Of a stretch of DNA of 64,000 bases, positions 6,180 to 13,545 are shown piece by piece. This DNA comes from CAZSDU01 sp963662525 (lineage in GTDB: Bacteria; Bacteroidota; Bacteroidia; Bacteroidales; FEN-979), in NCBI GenBank assembly GCA_963662525.1, contig OY759717.1, positions 2,790,001 through 2,854,000 on the forward strand, given 5' to 3'. Made by a program: the position numbers and the translations under genes. Position 1 is the stretch's first letter. The number at the start of each line of letters is the position of its first letter. The notes beneath the pieces are model-generated. The model was not told the origin of the DNA and ran no database searches. It saw only the letters and a list, made by a program, of their open reading frames with translations.

Positions 6180-9077
6180 ATGAAAAAAATCAGAAAAATC
6201 TTCATCGGTTTCGGTATTCTTATTGGATTGATCCTCGTTCTATTGCTAACACTTCCCGTAATTTTCAAGGGTAAAATTGCCGAAAGCGTGAAGGCAACAG
6301 CCAACAGCAGACTGAAGGCAGAATTGAATTTCACGGATATAGATGTTTCATTTTTTAGTCATTTTCCGAGACTTACCATTGCGCTGAATGATTTTGTAAT
6401 GAAAGGATCTGCTCCATTCAACCAGGATACCCTCATCTCAGCCAGAAGGGTATCCTTAGGGATAGATGTCGGGAGCATTTTTGGTGAGACCATAAAAATT
6501 AACAGGGTATATCTTGATCATGCCAGGGTGGAGCTGAAATATAATGAGAAGGGTGCATCCAATTTTGATGTTTATTCCTCTGCTGATACCTCATTCAAGG
6601 ATACAAGCGCTCAGCATGGAGCCCAGATTAAAATTGAACAGATCTATTTTATCAACTGCCGGTTTATTTATTCAGATCCATCCATCCCCATGACGCTTGA
6701 ATTGAATGGATTTAATTATAAAGGTAAAAGCCAGATTGATCATGATATTTTATCGCTGAGCTCAAAAATCCAGGTTGATGCCATGAACCTGTCCCTGAAT
6801 CATATCCCCCTGATTGCTTCAAAACCACTGGAAGCTCAGTTGGCCACGACTGTTAATATCAATACCCTGGATATTAAATTTGAGAAAAATGATTTAAAGC
6901 TCATGGGCATGCCCCTGAACTTTACCGGTCGTTTCACATTCCAGAAAGAAGGTTATTCTTTGACTTTACGTTTACTTTCCATATATGAGAAAGAAGTTTT
7001 CAGCGCCGCTTTAAAATTGATCAGCACAGATAAATTGTATGTCAATGCCCGGGTCAATACGGTGATGGACCTGGGAAAGTGGAGTCCCATTCTGGGTGCT
7101 GAGCTTTTTGCCATCCGAGGTAATTTTCAGATGAATTTCTATGCAGATGGGGTTTATGAATCCGGTCCCGATCCCAGAAGTAAAATGCATGATACGATCG
7201 TTCTCAGTATTCCCAAATTCAAGCTTACCTCATCCTGCTCCAATGGATATTTTAAGTATAAGGATCTTCCTGAGCCCCTTACCGGTATTTCTTTCGACCT
7301 GAATGTCTCGGCACAGGATAATAATTACAAGAATATCACCCTTCAATTGGATAAGTTAAAAGCGGAATTTAAAAAGAATCATTTAGAAGGTTTCTTCCAT
7401 CTGGATGGCTTGCAGGATTTTCCCATGGATGCGAAGTTGACAGCAGGATGTAAGTTGGAAGAATTGAAAGAGGTCATTCCCCTAGACAGTCTTGAACTGA
7501 AAGGGCTGCTGACCGCCGAGATGAATTTGAAAGGGCAATATGCGCCGGAAAAAAAGTTATTTCCCGTATCGGAGGTTTTAATCACGGTTAAGGACGGTAG
7601 CCTCCAGACGAACTATTATCCGCGACCGCTGGAGAAAATCAATGTACTTGCCAGGGTTTCCAACACCAGCGGGCAATGGAAGGATACAAAGGTAAGTGTT
7701 GCTCCGCTTTCATTTCTTTTTGAGGGACATCCTTTTGAACTTCACGCTGAAGTTGACAACCCGGGTGATATTGCCTATAATATCAGATCAAAAGGAACAC
7801 TCGATATTGCTAAAATCTATAAACTCTTTGCTCTTGAAGGAATGGATATTAATGGGTATATCGAAACCGATCTTTCGCTCCGGGGATCGCAAAGCGATGC
7901 CATGGCAGGGCGTTATGATAAGCTTCAGAACAAAGGCCGGCTGGTGTTGAAAAACATTGGCTTCACCTCCGTTTATTTGCCGAAAAAACTGTTGCTCAGG
8001 GAGGGCGTTTTCAGGTTCGACAATGACAAGGTGTGGTTTGAGAAATTTCTTGCCCGATATGGGGCTTCCGATATCCGCCTTGATGGATATCTGAACAATG
8101 TTGTGAATTATGTACTTGCAGACAAACAAACTTTGAAAGGGAATTTTAAATTTAACGCGGATTACCTGCTCCTGGATGAATTTATCAGTAAAACCCAGGC
8201 TCCTTCGGCTTCATCAGAAATAAAACCAGGCACCTCATCTGCAAATGAAGGAGTGATAATGGTTCCTGACAACCTTGAAATCGGACTGAAAGCCAACCTG
8301 AAAAAGATCAAGTTTGAAGGGCTGGAGATCAACAATTTTGAGGCGGCAACTGAAATCCGCGGTGGAATGGTGTTGCTGAAAGGGATGAAGTTTGAATTGG
8401 TCGGGACCAAAGTTGCCATGGATGCCAGTTACGGAAGTATAACACCCTCAAGCGCTTTTTTTGATTTTCATGTTACCGCCCTTGATTTTGACGTGAAAAG
8501 AGCCTATAATGAAGTGGAACTTTTCCGTAAAATTGCTGCATCAGCAGCTAATGCAGAGGGAATCGTTTCCCTGGATTATTCCTTAAAAGGAAAGCTTGGC
8601 GCCGGAATGAAACCGGTATATCCCTCCCTGGAAGGTGGGGGCACCCTTTCCCTGAAAAAAGTCAAGGTATCAGGATTGAAGTTGTTCACCGCAGTAAGTA
8701 AAAGCACCGAAAAGGAAAAGCTGAAAAATCCTGACCTGTCAAAAGTTGACCTGAAGACCACCATAAGGAATAATGTCGTCACTCTGGAACAGGTAAAAAT
8801 GAGGATTTCAAGTTTCAGGGTAAAACTTTCCGGGACATCGAACTTTAATGGTCAGATCAATCTGAAGATGAGGATAGGACTTCCGCCTCTGGGAATCATT
8901 GGAATCAATTTGCGTGCTTTAGGGACCATGGACAATCCGAAATTGAAGTATGGCAAAGGAACTTCTGATTCGGATGTGGAGGAAACGCAATATACGGATG
9001 AGATGCCTGCAGAACTGAAGGCGAAACTGAAGAAAGCCAAGGAGGAGGATCTTAAGGAAGACCCAGAGGAAAAGTAG
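6180..9077 (+). CDS. AsmA-family inner-membrane protein
   Basis: A 965-residue protein with one N-terminal membrane helix (residues 9-28) followed by the AsmA start KIAESVKATANSRLKAELNF and a long periplasmic region of repeating beta-strand segments. The C-terminal part (KMRIGLPPLGIIGI) is typical of the AsmA C-terminal domain, and the tail is Lys/Glu-rich. AsmA-like proteins, related to TamB and VPS13-type lipid bridges, are thought to move phospholipid between membranes or assist outer-membrane assembly. It lies 19 bp after the peroxiredoxin gene on the same strand and may be read through from it. Confidence 0.88.
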   Translation: MKKIRKIFIGFGILIGLILVLLLTLPVIFKGKIAESVKATANSRLKAELNFTDIDVSFFSHFPRLTIALNDFVMKGSAPFNQDTLISARRVSLGIDVGSIFGETIKINRVYLDHARVELKYNEKGASNFDVYSSADTSFKDTSAQHGAQIKIEQIYFINCRFIYSDPSIPMTLELNGFNYKGKSQIDHDILSLSSKIQVDAMNLSLNHIPLIASKPLEAQLATTVNINTLDIKFEKNDLKLMGMPLNFTGRFTFQKEGYSLTLRLLSIYEKEVFSAALKLISTDKLYVNARVNTVMDLGKWSPILGAELFAIRGNFQMNFYADGVYESGPDPRSKMHDTIVLSIPKFKLTSSCSNGYFKYKDLPEPLTGISFDLNVSAQDNNYKNITLQLDKLKAEFKKNHLEGFFHLDGLQDFPMDAKLTAGCKLEELKEVIPLDSLELKGLLTAEMNLKGQYAPEKKLFPVSEVLITVKDGSLQTNYYPRPLEKINVLARVSNTSGQWKDTKVSVAPLSFLFEGHPFELHAEVDNPGDIAYNIRSKGTLDIAKIYKLFALEGMDINGYIETDLSLRGSQSDAMAGRYDKLQNKGRLVLKNIGFTSVYLPKKLLLREGVFRFDNDKVWFEKFLARYGASDIRLDGYLNNVVNYVLADKQTLKGNFKFNADYLLLDEFISKTQAPSASSEIKPGTSSANEGVIMVPDNLEIGLKANLKKIKFEGLEINNFEAATEIRGGMVLLKGMKFELVGTKVAMDASYGSITPSSAFFDFHVTALDFDVKRAYNEVELFRKIAASAANAEGIVSLDYSLKGKLGAGMKPVYPSLEGGGTLSLKKVKVSGLKLFTAVSKSTEKEKLKNPDLSKVDLKTTIRNNVVTLEQVKMRISSFRVKLSGTSNFNGQINLKMRIGLPPLGIIGINLRALGTMDNPKLKYGKGTSDSDVEETQYTDEMPAELKAKLKKAKEEDLKEDPEEK

Positions 9078-9092
9078 CGAAACCTGCCTGCG

Positions 9093-9647
9093 TTAGTTCA
9101 GTACCTGTACTGCTTTCAGCAGTCCTTTCCCGATCTCCACGGCTTTTTCATTTTCAGGGATCAGTTTATGGTGGCGTGCCGGAAGTGATTTTTCGAGACC
9201 TTTATGAAGGAATTCAGGCGCTACCAGGGGTTTCAGCTTAAGAAATCCGCCCAGCACGATCATGTTGAATATTTTCGACAATCCCAGTTTGGCGGCTTCA
9301 TCTGCAGCCTCTATGGTGTAAATATTGATGTCCTTCCGGGATGGATGATGGGTGATCCCGTTCGGATCATAGATCAGGAGTCCACCGGGTTTAACGGTTT
9401 TTTCGAATTTATCCATCGACTGCTGGTTCAGTATGATCGCTGTATCGTAGGTGTTCAAAGTTGGGGAACTGATCCGTTCATCACTGATGATCACGGTAAC
9501 GTTGGCAGTTCCGCCTCTCATTTCAGGTCCGTATGATGGCATCCAGCTGACTTCTTTGTTTTGCATGACGCCGGAGTAGGCGAGAATTTTTCCCATCGAC
9601 AGTACACCTTGTCCGCCGAAACCTGCTATAATAATTTCTTCTGTCAT
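9093..9647 (-). CDS. korC: 2-oxoacid:ferredoxin oxidoreductase, gamma subunit
   Basis: A 184-residue gamma subunit of the multi-subunit 2-oxoacid:acceptor oxidoreductases, which oxidatively decarboxylate 2-oxoacids with CoA and ferredoxin. It starts with the family motif IIAGFGGQGVLSMGK and has PSYGPEMRGGTANV. It is the last gene of a ferredoxin-alpha-beta-gamma operon, separated from the beta subunit by a 75-bp gap that holds heptamer repeats and a palindromic element. The substrate could be 2-oxoglutarate (Kor) or branched-chain 2-oxoacids (Vor); sequence reading does not decide. Confidence 0.9.
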   Translation of the reverse strand: MTEEIIIAGFGGQGVLSMGKILAYSGVMQNKEVSWMPSYGPEMRGGTANVTVIISDERISSPTLNTYDTAIILNQQSMDKFEKTVKPGGLLIYDPNGITHHPSRKDINIYTIEAADEAAKLGLSKIFNMIVLGGFLKLKPLVAPEFLHKGLEKSLPARHHKLIPENEKAVEIGKGLLKAVQVLN

Positions 9648-9651
9648 TTCA

Positions 9652-9706
9652 ATTTACGATTTACGCCTGCCTACCGGCAGGCAGGATTTACGATTTACGA
9701 TTGATC
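9652..9706. repeat. Heptamer repeats bracketing a 20-bp palindromic element
   Basis: Two ATTTACG units (9652-9665), then a GC-rich element (9666-9685) containing the stem GCCTGCC-TACC-GGCAGGC (9665-9682), then two more ATTTACG units and ATTGATC (9686-9706). The arrangement looks like a mobile-type palindrome sitting inside a heptamer array. The hairpin could also lower expression of the gamma subunit relative to alpha and beta, or form a mRNA processing site. Confidence 0.85.
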
Positions 9707-9722
9707 CGTCATCTGCAATCTT

Positions 9723-10529
9723 TTATCCCGCATCTTGTATCTTTGTTACAAGTTTTCCCTCCAATTTGATATCTCCCAGCGGATAGAACGGGAACATGTT
9801 TTCTTCCATCCATTTGTTTGCCTGGACCGGGGTCATTTTCCAACCTGAGTTGCAGTTCGAAACGATTTCGATAAAGGAAAGTCCCTTGTTCTCTTTCTGA
9901 ATTTCGAAAGCCTTGCGGATGGCTTTTTTTGTTTTCCTGACATGATTCGGTGTATGCACCGCCTGGCGAGTTACATAGTACACTCCGGGCAGATGAGAAA
10001 TCAGTTCAGTCATTTTCAGTGGGTGTCCCATGGTGGCCACATCTCTTCCGTAAGGAGAAGTGGAAGAACGCATGCCGGGCAGGGTGGTTGGGGCCATCTG
10101 ACCGCCGGTCATTCCATATATGCCATTGTTGATGAAAATAATGGTAATGTTTTCACCTCTGTTGCAGGCATGAATTGTTTCGGCTGTTCCGATGGCTGCA
10201 AGATCGCCATCGCCTTGGTAGGTAAACACAAAGCGATTGGGCCATAAGCGCTTGATTGCGGTTGCCAGTGCAGGGGCGCGGCCGTGGGCAGCGCCAAGCA
10301 TATCAATATCAAGAAAGTCATAGGCCAGCACAGAGCATCCGACGGGTGAAACACCGATGGTTTTTCCCTGTATATCCATTTCTTCCAGAACTTCCATCAG
10401 CATCCGGTGAGCGGTTCCATGTCCGCAGCCGGGGCAGTAGCTCAGTGGCCGGTCAACCATCAGGTCGGTCTTTTTATAGACAATATTTTCCGGTTTCCGT
10501 ATTTCGGGTTTTGCGAATTGTTCTTCCAT
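9723..10529 (-). CDS. korB: 2-oxoacid:ferredoxin oxidoreductase, beta subunit
   Basis: A 268-residue thiamine diphosphate-binding beta subunit. SYCPGCGHGTAHRM is the cysteine-containing family start, GDGDLAAIGTAE opens the TPP motif, and NNGIYGMTGGQMAPTT completes it. The start is taken at the ATG at 10527-10529 because the alpha subunit stop lies 1 bp upstream; a longer frame of 29 more codons would overlap alpha. With alpha it forms the catalytic core. Confidence 0.93.
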   Translation of the reverse strand: MEEQFAKPEIRKPENIVYKKTDLMVDRPLSYCPGCGHGTAHRMLMEVLEEMDIQGKTIGVSPVGCSVLAYDFLDIDMLGAAHGRAPALATAIKRLWPNRFVFTYQGDGDLAAIGTAETIHACNRGENITIIFINNGIYGMTGGQMAPTTLPGMRSSTSPYGRDVATMGHPLKMTELISHLPGVYYVTRQAVHTPNHVRKTKKAIRKAFEIQKENKGLSFIEIVSNCNSGWKMTPVQANKWMEENMFPFYPLGDIKLEGKLVTKIQDAG

Positions 10530-10530
10530 A

Positions 10531-11613
10531 TTAGCCTCCGATAATTTGTTTTTCAAGAGCCCTGACGACTTCATCCGGGGATGGGATGATGCCACCGAAA
10601 CGGCCGAAATGTTCAATCTTTACCTTACAACCTACAGAAAGTTTAACGTCTTCGATCATCTGTCCGGCATTCATTTCCACGACCAGGATACCTTTTACCC
10701 GGTTTCCGATGGCGGATATTTGCTGAATGGGGAAGGGGAAGAGGGTAATGGGGCGGAATAAGCCGACCTTGATGCCCTTGGCACGGGCCAGATCGGTTGC
10801 TTTCTGGCAGATACGGGCGGAAAGACCAAAGGCTACGAAAATATATTCAGCATCTTCGCATTGAATCTCTTCATAAAGGATTTCATTTTCCTCGATCTTC
10901 TTATACTTGGCCTGTAATTTCAGATTGACGCGTTCCTGTCCGGCCGGATCAAGATCCAGGGAAGTGATGATAATGTGTTCGCGGTCCTTGGGTTTACCCA
11001 CGGCAGCCCAGGGACATTGTTTCATTAATTCTTCATCAGTGCGCCTGGGGATCTGGTCGAAAAGCACCACTTTTTCCATCATCTGGCCAACGGCTCCATC
11101 GGAAAGGATCATAACCGGTGTTCTGTATTTAAAAGCAAGGTCGAAACCAAGTTTAACATGGTCGCACATTTCCTGAACGGAAGCAGGGGCAAGCACGATT
11201 AATTTGTAATCGCCGTGTCCTCCTCCTTTCACAGCCTGGAAGTAGTCGGCCTGAGAAGGCTGGATTGTTCCCAATCCTGGTCCTCCGCGTACTACATTGA
11301 CGATGACAGCCGGAAGTTCTGCTCCGGCCATATAACTGATGCCTTCCTGCATCAGGCTGATGCCCGGGCTGGAGGAAGAAGTCATCACCATTTTTCCGGT
11401 TCCTGCAGCACCATAAAGCATATTGATGGAAGCTACTTCGCTTTCTGCCTGAAGTACTACCATTCCCGTCCGTTCATATGGTTTTTCGGCCATCAGGTAT
11501 TCCATGACCTCGGACTGGGGCGTGATCGGGTATCCGAAATATCCGTCGCATCCTGCACGAATGGCAGCTTCGGCTACGGCTTCGTTGCCCTTCATTAATT
11601 TTAATTCACCCAT
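10531..11613 (-). CDS. korA: 2-oxoacid:ferredoxin oxidoreductase, alpha subunit
   Basis: A 360-residue alpha subunit (KorA/VorB type) of 2-oxoacid:ferredoxin oxidoreductase. It begins with LMKGNEAVAEAAIRAGC and contains YPITPQSEVMEYL, the pyrimidine-binding side of the family, and SSSSPGISLMQEGISY. The length fits the four-subunit enzymes, which carry ferredoxin as a separate polypeptide. It lies 19 bp downstream of the ferredoxin gene and 1 bp upstream of beta. Bacteroidota relatives are often labelled 3-methyl-2-oxobutanoate dehydrogenase VorB; 2-oxoglutarate is the alternative. Confidence 0.92.
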   Translation of the reverse strand: MGELKLMKGNEAVAEAAIRAGCDGYFGYPITPQSEVMEYLMAEKPYERTGMVVLQAESEVASINMLYGAAGTGKMVMTSSSSPGISLMQEGISYMAGAELPAVIVNVVRGGPGLGTIQPSQADYFQAVKGGGHGDYKLIVLAPASVQEMCDHVKLGFDLAFKYRTPVMILSDGAVGQMMEKVVLFDQIPRRTDEELMKQCPWAAVGKPKDREHIIITSLDLDPAGQERVNLKLQAKYKKIEENEILYEEIQCEDAEYIFVAFGLSARICQKATDLARAKGIKVGLFRPITLFPFPIQQISAIGNRVKGILVVEMNAGQMIEDVKLSVGCKVKIEHFGRFGGIIPSPDEVVRALEKQIIGG

Positions 11614-11632
11614 GGATTATTGTTTTTAGATT

Positions 11633-11863
11633 TTATTCAGTAGTAAGTTTTGCACGGTAAACCGTGATCACACCGTCGGGACAAACTACGGCGCAATTGG
11701 TACAACCGGTACATTCGTTGTTCACTTTGATGGCAAAATGGTAGCCTTTGCTGTTTACTTCCTTGGCCATGGCAATGACGGAGAAGGGACAGGCAGCTAC
11801 ACAAACTTCGCATCCTTTGCATCGTTCGGTGTTAATTTCAATATCACCTGTAATTTTAGCCAT
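11633..11863 (-). CDS. korD: Two-cluster 4Fe-4S ferredoxin subunit (delta)
   Basis: A 76-residue ferredoxin with two CxxCxxCxxxCP motifs (CKGCEVCVAACP and CTGCTNCAVVCP), binding two [4Fe-4S] clusters that take electrons from the catalytic subunits. The start is placed at the ATG at 11861-11863, which gives MAKITGDIEI and the usual family length; an upstream in-frame start would add 13 non-conserved residues. It is the first gene of the operon. Confidence 0.92.
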   Translation of the reverse strand: MAKITGDIEINTERCKGCEVCVAACPFSVIAMAKEVNSKGYHFAIKVNNECTGCTNCAVVCPDGVITVYRAKLTTE

Positions 11864-11980
11864 ATCTGATGAGGTTATTGAGGTTATCGGAAATGATACC
11901 ACGAAATTACAGAAAATTCTTTGAACAGCCGTTCAATATTTGTGATGAAAATTACAGCAGAAGGGCAATTTAGAACCGTT

Positions 11981-12742
11981 TTAATTAGATATCTTCCTGA
12001 AATAGGACTCGGTAAAAGATGGGTCAATCTGATGATAAAAATTAATCAGCAGAGATGCTTTTTTCTTGATTTTTTTATGTGTATCAACGGCTTCCCAGAA
12101 TTCATGTCCACCTGTAAATAAGTTCTGGGCAAAGACATTGATATCTTCTTCAATGGCAGATTCGGAGTATTTTGTCAGGAATCCGGATTCGAAAAGCTTG
12201 GGATCAAGTAAAACAGAGGCTTCACCATTAAGAATGGCAATGATACCACCATTGCCATAGATAAAACGGGATGGATTAATACTATTCCAAATTTCTTCAT
12301 CCAGAACCTCGGGATAAGTCCGGAGTAAAATGCTGGAAAATTCGTGATGAAAAACCCCTTCAATAAAATGATTGGTATAATATGGATTGGATTCATCATC
12401 TGCCAGATAAATGGTGTTTTTTGAATTTGTCCCGCCATAGGAAACACCATAGAATTTCAGGCTTTTTAAGGCATAAACCCGGTCAAGGTCATTTTTTAAA
12501 ACCGATTCTGGGTACTTGTCGAATGCCTTGTCTAAAATGTTGATAATCCTTTGTCTCTCTGAACGTTCAAGTGGATGAGCTTCTGCGTTAATCTGATTCC
12601 CATACCAGTGCCGCGGAAACATTTTTTCGGAGGTAGTGAAAAATACTTCTGTGCTGGTACGCTCATCTACATACATATCTTTTGGATATGAAGCAGCAAT
12701 AAGCAGAAAACCAATACAAAATAAGGGCAGAAGTGTTTTCAT
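11981..12742 (-). CDS. Exported metallopeptidase-like protein with degenerate HEXXH
   Basis: A 253-residue protein with a signal peptide (residues 1-20). It resembles the putative zinc-binding metallopeptidases of Bacteroidota (M84-like): GVFHHEFSSILL sits where HEFAH is expected, and a downstream SAIEEDINVFAQNLF segment fits the ED-containing helix that supplies the third ligand in that family. The second His of HEXXH is Ser here, so zinc binding and catalysis are doubtful. Function unknown; probably an envelope or cell-surface protein. No operon partner. Confidence 0.6.
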   Translation of the reverse strand: MKTLLPLFCIGFLLIAASYPKDMYVDERTSTEVFFTTSEKMFPRHWYGNQINAEAHPLERSERQRIINILDKAFDKYPESVLKNDLDRVYALKSLKFYGVSYGGTNSKNTIYLADDESNPYYTNHFIEGVFHHEFSSILLRTYPEVLDEEIWNSINPSRFIYGNGGIIAILNGEASVLLDPKLFESGFLTKYSESAIEEDINVFAQNLFTGGHEFWEAVDTHKKIKKKASLLINFYHQIDPSFTESYFRKISN

Positions 12743-12830
12743 TCCATCCGGAGGATATTATTCCAAATGCAAATATTATCAGTAGGATGACTGGGGGAGA
12801 TGCGGATTCCGGGTTTTTGTCAACGATGAA

Positions 12831-12863
12831 TTGTTAATAACTCTAAGGTTATTGTTAATAACT
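12831..12863. repeat. Direct repeat TTGTTAATAACT spaced by two helical turns
   Basis: TTGTTAATAACT occurs at 12831-12842 and again at 12852-12863, a 21-bp spacing. The second copy with preceding bases also forms a small hairpin (GTTATT-GTT-AATAAC). It lies in the 225-bp gap about 90 bp upstream of the metallopeptidase-like gene. The spacing would suit an operator, but no regulator is evident. Nothing else was seen in the 12743-12967 gap. Confidence 0.5.
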
Positions 12864-12967
12864 TGACTTTCGGAGACATCTCTTTTTATCTATGGCGATA
12901 TTTCAGGTTATTTTAAGGAATCATGAAAATCAATCCAATTTCCAGATCTGGGAATGCCATCATCCGA

Positions 12968-13420
12968 TCAAAACCAGTGAAGGTATTTTTTCCGGATCTC
13001 GAACATGAGTATTGAAAGAACAAAAAAAATGATATCCGCGACAACCTTTCCAAGCAGAATTCCCCAGAAATAATTGTTTAGGACGACAGGTCCATAATAA
13101 AGGCAGGAAGGGCGTACTAATATAAAATCGAGTAGTTCAGCGAGGCCGAATTCAAATCCCATACTGCGCAGACATCTTAGGATAAGTGTAGATTTTGCCC
13201 GAAAGGAATTCGGTTCATTTTTTGAAAAGCTGCCGGAAATATCACGGATGAAAATGAACCCATAAAACCCGGCGGCAGCCCCAATGGTTCCGGCATAGGC
13301 TATAGCAATCGGGTTTTTTGTAAACAGGTTTGCAACCCATCCGAAAAGAAACGTAAGTATTGTACTTAAGGCCTCTGCCCAGCCATATCGACCGATCCAC
13401 TCCTTGATCTTTACCTTCAT
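12968..13420 (-). CDS. Multi-pass membrane protein of unknown function
   Basis: A 150-residue protein with four hydrophobic stretches: around residues 15-32, 38-57, 88-105 (weaker) and 115-140. Between them lies a charged loop (SFSKNEPNSFRAKS) and at the end a basic tail. I do not recognise the family. A TACCTTTG promoter box lies at 13438-13445. It is divergent from the amino-acid decarboxylase gene. Confidence 0.65.
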   Translation of the reverse strand: MKVKIKEWIGRYGWAEALSTILTFLFGWVANLFTKNPIAIAYAGTIGAAAGFYGFIFIRDISGSFSKNEPNSFRAKSTLILRCLRSMGFEFGLAELLDFILVRPSCLYYGPVVLNNYFWGILLGKVVADIIFFVLSILMFEIRKKYLHWF

Positions 13421-13437
13421 AACCTGGTTTTAAGGAA

Positions 13438-13445
13438 CAAAGGTA
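13438..13445 (-). promoter_or_regulatory. -7 promoter box of the small membrane protein
   Basis: TACCTTTG on the minus strand (TAnnTTTG), 18 bp upstream of the ATG at 13420. No clear -33 element. Confidence 0.45.
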
Positions 13446-13545
13446 GGATCAGTCTGGAGAATATTGGTGAACGCATGAAAAAATCTTAAAAAAAAAGCTG
13501 ATGTATAAAATTTTATTACATTTACTCAATAACAAAGGAGGATTC

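Noticed and set aside
9099..9112. Palindrome CAGTACCTGTACTG as a terminator
   Set aside because: It lies within the last codons of the gamma subunit, has no T-run and only a 2-base loop, so a terminator cannot be supported.
10530..10616. Longer N-terminus for the kor beta subunit
   Set aside because: It would overlap the alpha subunit by about 85 bp; the ATG at 10529 fits the family start.
13501..13545. Earlier ATG for the amino-acid decarboxylase
   Set aside because: The ATG at 13546 has a strong AAAGGAGG site at proper distance, and the extra 15 residues are not family-like.
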